28,610 nt of DNA from Acanthamoeba castellanii str. Neff. Taxonomy: Eukaryota; Discosea; Longamoebia; Acanthamoebidae. Of this stretch, positions 20,456-28,610 are shown piece after piece. The position numbers and the translations under genes were made by a program. How positions within the stretch are numbered: the first letter of the stretch is position 1; every line of letters starts with the position of its first letter. The stretch is taken from the NCBI RefSeq assembly GCF_000313135.1, contig NW_004457323.1:473664-502273 (forward strand), given 5' to 3'. The notes under the pieces were generated by a model. It saw nothing but the letters and a program-made list of their open reading frames with translations, was not told the origin of the DNA and did not search any database.

Positions 20456-21388
20456 TTACGTCTGTGTCTCTTCCTTCTTCTCCACCACCGCTTGTAGCTG
20501 CGCGAGCTGGTGTGGCGTCTGCTGCTCCTTCTGCTGTTGGCTTTCGTCGTAGGCCTGGGCGTTCAAATCGTCAAAATCTTTAGCTCGAAAGAAGGTGTAG
20601 AAGAGCGAGATGGATTCGACGTCGTGCATGTTGGGATCGTCGACGAAGTCGGGATCGATGACGAAGTAGACCGGCATGTCCACTCCCTTCTTGGCCGGCA
20701 GCAGCTGCTCTTCGAAGCAGAAGCACTGGATCTTTTGGAAGTAGATGCCGGCCTTGGCCGGCACGACGTTGTACGACGCAATGCCCACGATGTCATCGGG
20801 CGATGGATTCTCGGCGCGGTAGAAGGCGAGCGTGCTTTCGCCTGGCACCAGCTTCACCTCGTTCTGGAGCGGGTAGAACACCCAGGGGATGTTGGAGTTG
20901 GTGTTGCTGTAGAACTTGACCGTGAGCGGCCGTTCGGGTCGCTTCTTCCATCGATCTGGCGACGACATGTTGCTCTCCTCGACCCTCCGCGTCGTGCCGC
21001 CATAGCCGGTCACTTGGCAGAATCGCTGATAGAGCGGCACCGACGCGTAGGAGATGGCGATGCCGCCCAAGATGAGCGTGGTGAGGATCATGCCCATGTT
21101 CTTGTTCTTCTGCTGCCATTCTTGCTTGCTGCTGCCCTTCCCTCCTGGTGTGGCGTAGGCACGTCGGATCGTGAGGAGGAAGGGAGAGGAGGATGGAAGC
21201 CGGCAAGTGCCACTTCGAAGAAGCGAGGCAGGAGACCAGAGGCCAAATCGTGAGGGAGATGACCGTAATGATCCGAGAGGGCGGGTTGTGCTGAAGAGGC
21301 GCAGCGCCGTTGTGGATGAAGGAGAGGACGAAAACCATGAACGGAGGGGGCGGGATGTTAATCCTCGAGCTGCTGCCGTTCGTCTCAT
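20456..21388 (-). CDS. COX11: COX11, mitochondrial copper chaperone for cytochrome c oxidase
   Basis: A single uninterrupted minus-strand frame of 310 aa starts at ATG 21388, the first ATG in the frame. The N-terminus (1-80) is rich in Arg/Ser and lacks acidic residues, fitting a mitochondrial presequence. One membrane span (about 98-117) is followed by YQRFCQVTGYGGT (120-132) and the intermembrane-space domain with FYSNTNSNIPWVFYP, VPGESTLAFY and the copper motif CFCFEEQ (222-228), then VDMPVYFVIDPDF. Known role: delivering copper to the CuB site of Cox1 at the inner membrane. A Gln-rich C-terminal tail extends past the family core. It is intronless among intron-rich neighbours. Confidence 0.95.
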   Translation of the reverse strand: MRRTAAARGLTSRPLRSWFSSSPSSTTALRLFSTTRPLGSLRSSPSRFGLWSPASLLRSGTCRLPSSSPFLLTIRRAYATPGGKGSSKQEWQQKNKNMGMILTTLILGGIAISYASVPLYQRFCQVTGYGGTTRRVEESNMSSPDRWKKRPERPLTVKFYSNTNSNIPWVFYPLQNEVKLVPGESTLAFYRAENPSPDDIVGIASYNVVPAKAGIYFQKIQCFCFEEQLLPAKKGVDMPVYFVIDPDFVDDPNMHDVESISLFYTFFRAKDFDDLNAQAYDESQQQKEQQTPHQLAQLQAVVEKKEETQT

Positions 21389-21604
21389 CTTTGACGCGTT
21401 GCGTTTGTTTGTTGTGTTGGCGATTTGTGGATGAAATTTGTTATTTTTGTTTGCCCTTTCCGGGAAGATGAGCAAGCGGCGATGATTTGCGTACGAAAGT
21501 GAGTGCAAGAGTGTAGAACACAGGTGTTTAATCAACGCAACGACTGAAGAGGGCTAGATTACAGATTGGGCGGGAAGCACAGCAGTGGTACAGATGCACT
21601 CTTT
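21389..21604. other. Spacer between coactosin and COX11
   Basis: About 215 bp lie between the COX11 start and the coactosin stop; both genes are on the minus strand. It must hold the COX11 promoter/5' UTR and the coactosin 3' UTR. No defined motif was seen. Confidence 0.5.
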
Positions 21605-22181
21605 CTAGTAGTTGACAGCCTTGATCTTGGCGACGAAGTTCTCCTCAGTGAGGTCCTCGATGGAGGAGGTGGAGACCTCGACGGCGTAGTCCTTGATGAT
21701 GGACTTGATGCTGGCCTTGTGGACGCTCACCTTACCCCTCCTGAGGACGGAGGCCTTCTCGCCCGACCACGAGACCAGGACGAACTTGGTCCTCTTGGTC
21801 TCATCGTTGGCCACGAAGGACACCTTGAAGAAGCCGTACTGCACCTCGTTCTCCTTGAAGTGCGAGACACCCTCAGCAACGCCACCCTTGCCCTTGCCAT
21901 CAACCTTGATGGTCGTGTTGTTCGCGTAGCCGAGGATGAACCTGAGCGATAAATGTTGTAATTAATAGAATGCAAGCACGCACGAATGTAGAGTGTTGTA
22001 ACACTGCCGGCGAACGAAAGGAGAAGGATCGAATCGCTCAATTGATAACAAACAAACGGAACCGAAGAACGGAAAATATTCATGTGAGAATGAGAGCGAG
22101 TGCGTACCAGTTGTAACCGGTGGAGTCAGTGCGAACGTCCTCGTACGCCTGCTGAATCTCGGGGTTCTCGACGTTGGCCAT
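21605..22181 (-). CDS. Coactosin-like ADF-H actin-binding protein
   Basis: Two minus-strand exons, 22181-22108 and 21941-21605, sum to 411 nt (136 aa plus stop). The junction (GTACGC donor, CTCAG acceptor) rebuilds YNWFILGY. The length and pattern match coactosin: an N-terminal AYEDVRTDSTGYNW, a central YGFFKVSF, the signature KFVLVSWSGEKASVLRRGKV with VHKASIKSII, and a C-terminal EENFVAKIKAVNY. Known role: binding F-actin and opposing capping, in the cytosol and cortical cytoskeleton. Codon use is strongly biased to C/G third positions, as expected for an abundant protein. Confidence 0.93.
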
Positions 22182-22718
22182 AGCGTAGGATGAGAGTGTG
22201 GGGTTGTGGGGTCTGGGTGCTGGAGATGAAGAGGTGCCGGTGCCCCTCGCAGAATTTGGTGCCTGGTTTCGGCGCTGCCTAGATAAAACCCAGCACGACA
22301 ATTACGCCATCTCATTGGTACAAAAAGAGCGAAAAATACAGAATAAAAGGGCTGGTGCAACTTACCCAGCAGAGTTGAGGGCTGGAAATAATAATGTGGA
22401 GGGCACGCTCTTTGATGAGGATGTGAGATCATGATTGAAGTATGTCATCAGCTCTTTGCTGGTGACATTCAAAAGATGCTTCTAAATACATTTAAGACTT
22501 TTTGTGGAGGAGGTAAAGAAGGGGCTGAGGGTATTCAAGGCCTGAACTTTCTGCTGGAGACCTGGATTGTTCAACACTCACTTTCTTTCTCCCTGCGTTA
22601 GATCCTCCTTCCCCCTCCCCTACTCACAGACATTGTATTTGTCTTGGAATTCTTGCAAAACGATTCCAGGAAATTGCCTGTCAAAATAAGATTCAACAAC
22701 AAATTGCACTCTTGTGAG
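22182..22718. other. Divergent intergenic region, coactosin / AlkB
   Basis: About 540 bp between two divergent starts, mixed base composition, with GAATAAAAG near 22343 and CCTCCTTCCCCCTCCCC near 22605. No ORF here has protein-like composition. Presumably it holds both promoters. Confidence 0.5.
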
Positions 22719-23624
22719 ATGGAGAGGCCAGCCAAGAAGCATCGTGGCGAGGAAGGTAGCAATGGTGACGGAAATGGGCAGGTGCATGCGGTCGAGCAGG
22801 TGCAGATGGAGGGGCTGACCTACGTGGAGAATTTCATCACCAATGAGGAGGAGAGGGAACTACTGGAGCACATCGATCGAGGGCAGTGGCTGTTCGATCT
22901 CAAGCGCCGAGTGCAGCACTATGGCTACAAGTATGATTACAAGTACGTCCTAGTCGCAATTTATTGTATTTTGTCTTCATCTTGTACCAAATCTAAAGGC
23001 TCAATCTCGGTCGCACATCTTGGCGGATTTGTGCAGAAATCGCAGTATCAATCGAAGCATGCAACTGGGCGCATTGCCCGACTTTCTAAACGAGCTCATC
23101 GATCGACTCATGGCCCGACACGTCCTCTCCAAACGACCAGACCAGGTTATCATCAACGAGTACCTCCCTGGACAAGTACTTCCTCCCCATCCACGCCCTC
23201 CAACGGCCCACTTCCACATGAGCTCACTGCCTACATGTAGGGCATCAGCGCACACGTCGACAAGCCCAGCCTCTTTGACAACGAGATCGCTTCCATCAGC
23301 CTCGGCTCGACGTGCGTGATGGAGTTCAAGCACAAGGCAACCAAAACCACGCATCCCGTGCTTCTTGGCCGACGCTCACTCGTCTTGATGAAGGTACGAA
23401 TGTGGGCCCCGATGCGACACTCCCGGCCTACACCCACCACCCACGCTTCTGACCGCCTCACGCTCCACTACACAATACGTTAATGCTACCTGCAGGGCGC
23501 GGCGCGATATGAGTGGACACACTGCATTCCAGCCAGGAAGAAGGACAAGGTGGACGGCCGACAGATTCCACGACAGCGAAGGGTGTCGCTCACCTTCCGC
23601 AAGGTCGTCCTGGGCGACGATTGA
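22719..23624 (+). CDS. AlkB-family Fe(II)/2-oxoglutarate dioxygenase (ALKBH8-like domain)
   Basis: Exons 22719-22942, 23037-23175, 23241-23393 and 23496-23624 sum to 645 nt (214 aa plus stop); the three donors are all GTAC. ATG 22719 is the first ATG in the frame. AlkB hallmarks: LKRRVQHYGYKYDYK (substrate lid), LPDFLNELIDRL, PDQVIINEYLPGQGI, iron ligands H126 and D128 (AHVD), SISLGSTCVMEF, a third ligand H181 (YEWTHCIPARK), and the 2-oxoglutarate-binding Arg in RQRRVSLTFRKV. Known reaction: oxidative demethylation or hydroxylation of nucleic acids. The stand-alone domain resembles ALKBH8, which modifies the tRNA wobble uridine, but lacks the fused RRM and methyltransferase of animal ALKBH8. 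The substrate is not deducible. Confidence 0.92.
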
Positions 23625-24836
23625 CGCCACCCCCCCCCCCACCTCTGCTCTCACGCTGATTCCCTCGCCCATGCTCTCGCACCCTCTTTCCACCTCGTGT
23701 TGTATTTATTCATACTGTCTGTGGCACACTGCACGCCGCTTCTAAATGTGCTTCACCTCGCCCCATGCGCATCGCACCGCCACCACGCGCGGGCAATCAA
23801 CCGCAGTACGTCACCCACGGCACACTGCGCACAACAAGACAACGAAGGCACGCCCATGGCACCTGCGACCCTCAGAGCTGCGAGCGGTAAGCAACGCCCA
23901 AGCATCGTGGTGGTCGGGACGTACGTCAGCTGTCAGACAACCTAGAAAGGGAGTGCGCCAACCAACGGCCGTTGCCCGGTCTGTGCTGATGGGTCTTTCT
24001 TGTCAGACGCTCCGGCTTTGCCTGTTCTGGACAGCGAAAGAGGGTGCGCCAACCAACGCCGTGGGATTCACCGGTGGCCGCGTTGTCCTTCTTGTCGCGC
24101 CTTCGCGTGCGGCCTGGCCAGAGATTGGACGCCAGGAGCCCTCGCGCTTGTCGTGCAACTTCCTCTAGCGCGGCACGTCGTTGCTGCGAAGTGATCACAT
24201 AACCAAACAAAGAGCAACTGGCCAGCTGCTTTCTGCACCCGGTAGAAACACATGACTCTGCCCAACCCGGACTCCCACACATAAAGCGCCGTGACGCTGC
24301 GCGTGCCATTCACACCCAAACCCACTAGGCCTTGCACCATACCTCCCAGAGGCCTCTGAACAGTAAAGCACAGCCTGGGTGAGACTCAGCCGCCCAAGCA
24401 CACGCAACAGATGGGATTGACAACGGTTGCCGTGAAAACAAAATGCAATTTAACAAATTAACTAACGTTCAGCTGGTGGCGCAGATACACGTAACCACAA
24501 CCAGAAATCAGACACGACCAACGTCACCGGCCTGTGGCGAGGAGCGCGTTCAGTCATCTCCGACGGTTGCTTACCGCTTCACCTCCGCAGCGGAACCCCT
24601 CACTGCCCGCGCAACCAAAAGTTCGCTGCGAACTGCCATTAGGCTCCAGTCTGCTCCCGAACCCAAGCCTGCGCCATCGCACCGCCTAGCACCCCCTCGC
24701 TGACTGGTTCACCAGCTGGTGCGCATTCCATTTCGTCTTTTCGCTCTCCCGCGCCGCGCTCACTCTTTTGTCCGCCAAACCAACAGACACCAACTGCCCA
24801 GAGCCAGTCGTACCCCCAAACGCATAGCACGACACG
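23625..24836. other. Large intergenic region (1.2 kb)
   Basis: No protein gene is supported here. It begins with a C10 run just after the AlkB stop, includes a 15-bp direct repeat (23953 and 24044), and ends in the C/A-rich leader of the RasGAP-SAM gene. Open frames on both strands are short and lack family motifs. No tRNA was found. Confidence 0.6.
23953..24058 (+). repeat. 15-bp direct repeat pair, 91 bp apart
   Basis: GTGCGCCAACCAACG occurs at 23953-23967 and 24044-24058. Both copies are preceded by a GAAAG-purine stretch and followed by GCCG-like sequence, so the similarity extends beyond the exact core. Confidence 0.8.
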
Positions 24837-27628
24837 ATGGACACGACAACAACTCGGAGAGAGTGGTCGGCCGCCATCGCTGCTCTCTTCCCCGAGAGCG
24901 ACGAGTGCGTGTTCCCGTTAATCGAGCGCGCCATCGACAAAGAGGTCGCCTCCACAGGTGCGCGCTTTACCTCCGACCTACACCACTTGGCCAAGTGCCT
25001 CCGCTTTCGCTCTTTTTTCTGTCGCTTTCGCTTTCTTCTCACCCCCCCCCCTCATCGTTGTTTGGCTGCGCAGCGTGCGAGGCCCAGCTTTGGCGCGAGG
25101 AGTCGCTCATGGTGGACCTCGTGGGCGAGTTTGTCCGCGCGGCCTCCGCCAAGCCCTTGGCCAAGCTCGCACCCCTAGTCAGGGAAATCATGAAGGAGTA
25201 CGTCTCCGCCCGCCCAGCACCCTTTTTGGACTATATTTATATGGGGCACCACCGTTTTATGTGTGATATATAGCACCATATTTTCCGTACATATTTATTT
25301 ATTTCTTGTTTCTTGCTTGATTTCATTCTGCCGTGCGACCAGTTCCAGGTGGTGAAAAACAATTAGTGCCAATTCATCGGCATCCGATTGGTTGTACACC
25401 AACCGGTTGTTTATTGATGCGTTTTTCCGAAGGGCCAAGAAGAAGGAGGACCTGGAAGGCGAGGCGCTCACGCGGTGGCTTGTGGCCTGCTCCGAAAAGA
25501 TGTTCAAAGCCGTGCTCGAGGTCATCGATGACTCTCCCAGGTACAACTTGTTCACTTTATTACATTTCTTTATTATGTTTACATATTGTTTATATACTTA
25601 TGTTTGTGAAACGCACACAGCCTGGTCAAGAGGGCCATCAAGCACCTGTACCTGGCGGCCAAAGAGCGCTTCCCGGCTTTCGAATTTCGCGCGGTGGGCG
25701 CGCTCGTCGGACTCCGCTGCTACTGTCCGGCCATCGTCTCACCGGAGCTGTACAACCTCGTGAAGCCCGGTGCGTGCGCCCCAACAGTCCTCTGCGCGTG
25801 CCTTGTGTGCTTACGCGTGCACTGTGTGTCGTGTGTCGTGTGTCGTGTGTGACGTGGCGTGTGTGTCGTGTTGTGTAGGCAAGGAGATTTCGATCGTGGC
25901 GCGGAAGGCGCTGGTGAAGATCGCCAAGCTGCTGCAGAACGTGTTCAACGAGACGGGCGTGGAGGAGGACGCCACCTCGCCGGAGCTCTCCCAGAACTTC
26001 ATCCGCAGCTGCATCCCCAAATTCCACTCCACCATTTTCATGATCACCGTACGTCCTCCACACGCCGTGTGCGTGTGCGTGCGGCGGCTTCTAAACGGGG
26101 TTTGCGCGTCAACAGGAGGGCCGTCGTCTGAGCGATTCGGATATTAATGGCAGCGGCAACCTGCCCGGCAGCATCGGCCAGGCCCAGGACGCCGATGGCG
26201 AGCCCACGTCGCCCTCGGCCTTGTCGAGCGGGATGAAGTCGCTCGGCCGCAAGTCGCTCTTCTCCACCAAGAAGCGAACCAAGTTCAGCACCGGCGGCGG
26301 CAGCAGCGGCGGCGGCGGCGTAAGCGGTGGCGACGCCGAACTCACCAATCTGAACAACTCCGAGCTCGTGTCGCCGCGGTCTCCGCGCAACGAGCCGGCA
26401 TTGATGCCCTTCGCGGCCAGCGACGGACTGGTGCAGCTGCACCCGCCCGGCCCGCACGTCATGGCCCGACTGGCGATCGTGCGCAGCGCCGACGATCTCG
26501 GGCGCGAGGAGCACATACGCGCATCGCGCCAGCAGACGCGATTCCTGCTGTCGTCCCTGTCGCCATCCGGCTCGAGCGACGACGAAGACACGGAGGACAG
26601 CAACTGCAGCGCGACCAGTTCGAGCAGCAGCGGCGGCGGCGGCGGCAACGAAAGCAGCGAAGACAGCATGACCATGGGCAACGGCAACGGTCGGGTCTAC
26701 AAGCAGTTGTCGCGCAGCTCGGGCACGGCCACGGCCCCGGACAGCGGAGTTGGCCTCATCAAGCGACCGGCCCGGTTCCCCGTCCTTGATAGTGATCCGC
26801 CCGCCCGCTCTCAATCCGCCGACTCCCTGCTCACCAGCTCCGTCGACGCCACTGGTACGCCCCCCCCGGCCCGTTTTCACCGTCTTCGCTCTTTTGTAGT
26901 TTTTAACTCCTATTTCTCCCTTCAAACTCCCCATCAAAACAGTGTTGGCCAAGTGGTCCTACAAGGAGTTGGTGGAGTACCTCCACAAGACCGGTTTCTC
27001 CGAAGACACGCGCCACGCCATCAAGAAGGGCAAGGTCTCCGGCGAGGCCCTCCTCAAGCTCGAAAACGCCTCGCTGCACGCGCTGGGCATCGGCAAGCTG
27101 GGCGAGCGCAAGCGCTTGCTCAAGCTCATCCGCGAGGCCGGCGAGTACAGTTCGTTCGCCTTCCTCGACCGCGTCGACATGGTCGAGTGGTCGGCTGAGG
27201 AGGTGGCCAGGTGGGCCGGCGTCAACGGCTTCGAGGAGTACCAGGGCCTCATCGTGTCGCGCGGCGTCACCGGCGCGCAGCTCATGCGCATGGACCACGT
27301 GCAGCTGAGCGACATCGGCATCACCAAGTGGGGCCACCGGCAGCGCATCCTGCGGCTCATCGACGAGGCCCGCGCCTGCGTCATCTCGCCGCGAAGCAAG
27401 AACCGCGTAACGGTGTGGACCACGGGCGAGGTGCTCAACTGGCTCAAGGCCACGGGCATGGAGCAGTACCAGTCCATCTTCTCCGCCGAGCGCGTGGCCG
27501 GCGCCGAGCTGCTGCAGCTCACGGAGCCGATGCTGGTCCAGATGGGCGTCACCTCGCTCGGCCACCGGAAGCGACTACTCCGCAACATCGCCACCCTCCA
27601 GGCCGGCGGCGAGGTCAACTGTGTGTGA
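24837..27628 (+). CDS. RasGAP protein with three C-terminal SAM domains
   Basis: Exons 24837-24957, 25074-25197, 25367-25540, 25621-25769, 25879-26048, 26116-26854 and 26943-27628 sum to 2163 nt (720 aa plus stop). The RasGAP domain covers about residues 1-255. The finger loop reads LWREESL, matching the LFRGNSL consensus with Arg48 as the likely catalytic finger; the second signature is GLRCYCPAIVSPE (170-182). Residues ~247-492 are a Ser/Gly-rich, mostly disordered linker with a basic patch (KSLGRKSLFSTKKRTK). Three SAM domains follow: about 496-558, 573-637 and 650-712, each starting W-S/T and ending in a G-x-R-x-R/K-x-L helix. Known roles: turning off Ras-type GTPases (GAP) and protein oligomerisation or docking (SAM). 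Two introns (25198-25366, 25541-25620) are AT-rich. Confidence 0.93.
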
Positions 27629-27694
27629 CGATGCAGCTGGCGTATGACCCCGCCTGTATATTTCATTATTATTTATATTATTTATTATATTGTA

Positions 27695-27714
27695 GGAGAG
27701 TAACGCTACTCTCC
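27695..27714 (+). terminator. Small perfect hairpin in RasGAP-SAM 3' flank
   Basis: GGAGAGTA and TACTCTCC form an 8-bp perfect stem with a 4-nt ACGC loop, about 70 nt after the stop codon and just after an AT-rich run. It may be a 3' UTR element. Confidence 0.5.
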
Positions 27715-27957
27715 TTGACGGCAACATCACCAACAATGAGGATATTCCTGCCAGCTTTGTCCATCTCTTGCGTTTTGATTTGTAGAATGCAATCATCAAT
27801 CTTTTCCACAAGACAAGACACCACCAGCACGATGATACATTTTTATGTATTTTTTTATTTGGGTTTGTGCCTGCGCGAGCGGAGGCGGTGAGTCCCCACC
27901 TCCGCCCACGCGGGCTCGTTGGCGCGGTGTGTTGTGTGTCGTTCGGGTGGTCGGTGC

Positions 27958-28015
27958 GCAGGGTGGACGGCCGTGTGGCCTGGCTGGACCCAAGTCACAC
28001 GGTCGTCCACCCTGC
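27958..28015 (-). other. Long 20-bp hairpin in RRM gene 3' flank
   Basis: Arms 27958-27977 and 27996-28015 pair over 20 positions with one G-T/A-C type mismatch, around an 18-nt loop. The structure begins 27 nt after the RRM gene's stop (minus strand). It could be a 3' UTR structural element, a small-RNA precursor, or a foldback repeat. Confidence 0.75.
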
Positions 28016-28041
28016 CCCTTCCCCGGTCGGTTGTTGACAGT

Positions 28042-28431
28042 TTAGGCAGAGGTCTCGGCGGCCTTAGGCTCAGCAGCCTTCTCCTCCTTAGTCTCGGTGG
28101 TGGTGGTGGCGGGGGCGGCAGCGGCCTCGGCACCCTCGGCGGGCTTCTCAGCCTCGGCGGCGGCAGCGGCGGCACGGCGACGGCCTGGACGAGGGCGACC
28201 TTGACGTTGAGGGGCCTCTCCTGGTAGACCTCACCATCCTTGGCCTTGAGGGCAGCGAGCTGGTCCTCCTGGTTGGCGAACTCGACGAAACCGAAGCCCT
28301 TGGACTTGCCGTTGCGCTTGACCACAACGTGGGCCTTGGTCACCTTGAGGCCGGCGAAGATCTCAGCCAGCTCGGCATCAGTCACGGCGAACGGCAGGTT
28401 GGCCACGAACAGGGTGGTCTCAGACTGCTCC
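28042..28431 (-). CDS. RRM RNA-binding protein, last exon, with apparent frameshift
   Basis: On the minus strand an acceptor CTACAG opens an exon at 28431 that continues a codon from an upstream exon outside or near the window edge. It encodes a complete RRM: RNP2 LFVANL, VTDAELAEIF, RNP1 KGFGFVEF, and the last strand ERPLNVKVA. From about 28200 the RRM frame would run into a Pro/Arg-rich, non-protein-like tail with no stop until past 27860. A different frame instead gives an Ala/Glu/Lys-rich tail (GRRRAAAAAAEAEKPAEG) ending ETSA-stop at 28042, with normal codon use. A one-base indel near 28180-28200 would join them. Role: single-stranded RNA binding. The N-terminus is missing. Confidence 0.8.
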
Positions 28432-28610
28432 CTGTAGCGCGAAAGAAGAGGGTCAGGCGCAAGAAAAACAAAATACCACTGGATTACTTTAAAGGAATGG
28501 AAACAAGTCGGAAATTTCGCGAACAGCAAATCAAGAAAAGGTAAAGAACAAGCTCTGGCCGGAGGATCAGATGATGCGAGAGCGGAGATTGCGAGCGCCA
28601 ACAGTGTGGA
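28432..28610 (-). other. Probable intron or 5' region of RRM gene
   Basis: Upstream of the acceptor the frame is open but not protein-like. No convincing donor was found before the window edge, so the 5' exon(s) may lie outside. Confidence 0.4.

Larger units (their letters stand above)
27629..28041. other. Convergent 3' flanks of RasGAP-SAM and RRM genes
   Basis: About 410 bp between convergent stops. An AT-rich part (27655-27695) is followed by two inverted repeats, described separately. No protein gene is supported. Confidence 0.6.

Noticed and set aside
24300..24420. Possible tRNA or palindromic element in the 1.2-kb spacer
   Set aside because: No cloverleaf or conserved B-box could be drawn; only short imperfect inverted repeats.
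25367..25430. Loss of the arginine finger in the RasGAP-SAM protein (reading LYTNRLF as the finger loop)
   Set aside because: A better alignment puts LWREESL (exon 2) on the LFRGNSL finger loop, so Arg48 is kept.
26044..26952. 302-aa minus-strand ORF opposite RasGAP-SAM exon 6
   Set aside because: Ala/Gly/Arg-rich shadow of a GC-rich exon; no motif and no splice logic.
1..28610. Bacterial-type system, CRISPR array, transposon or viral insertion
   Set aside because: No Cas, transposase, integrase, reverse transcriptase or capsid motifs, and no spacer-repeat pattern; tandem arrays have no unique spacers.

Overview
The window reads as nuclear DNA of an intron-rich, GC-rich protist. The protein set (coactosin, COX11, a UBR-type E3 ligase, RasGAPs, SERF), the many short spliceosomal introns and the GC-rich codon use fit an amoebozoan of the Acanthamoeba type. 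That assignment is inference; no rRNA or organelle marker is present. There are no bacterial operons, phage genes, CRISPR arrays or insertion sequences. All gene models were built by hand from reading frame, splice sites and protein-family motifs. Several were checked by whether exon lengths sum to a multiple of three.

Layout: (1) 1-1527 (+) 3' part of a RasGAP-domain gene ending in a CaaX-like box. (2) 2031-4280 (+) a long K/R/E/D-rich disordered protein. (3) 4506-4796 (-) a doubtful small ORF. (4) 5221-~7466 (-) an HSL-family alpha/beta hydrolase with 11 exons. (5) 7645-17376 (+) a 33-exon UBR-box/RING/C-terminal zinc-domain E3 ubiquitin ligase of about 2167 aa, divergent from gene 4 across a short AT-rich spacer. 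(6) 17377-18110 an intergenic region with a tRNA-like T-arm, a CCAAT pair and TGGGCC motifs. (7) 18111-19628 (+) a five-span membrane protein. (8) 20091-20419 (+) SERF/4F5 small protein with a 7-nt first coding exon. (9) 20456-21388 (-) COX11, intronless, converging on SERF with 36 bp between stops. (10) 21605-22181 (-) coactosin. (11) 22719-23624 (+) AlkB-like dioxygenase. (12) 24837-27628 (+) RasGAP with three C-terminal SAM domains. (13) 28042-28431 (-) 3' exon of an RRM protein with an apparent frameshift, with a strong hairpin in its 3' flank.

The genes form no single pathway; they look like ordinary eukaryotic housekeeping and signalling neighbours (two Ras regulators, protein quality control, actin dynamics, cytochrome oxidase assembly, RNA modification and binding). 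The most unusual signals concern splicing. By hand count about 38 of 65 introns begin GTAC rather than GTAA or GTGA. Four introns need GC-AG boundaries. Several introns carry 7-bp or 5-bp tandem arrays, four of which start right at the 5' splice site. I found no convincing wholly new multi-gene system.
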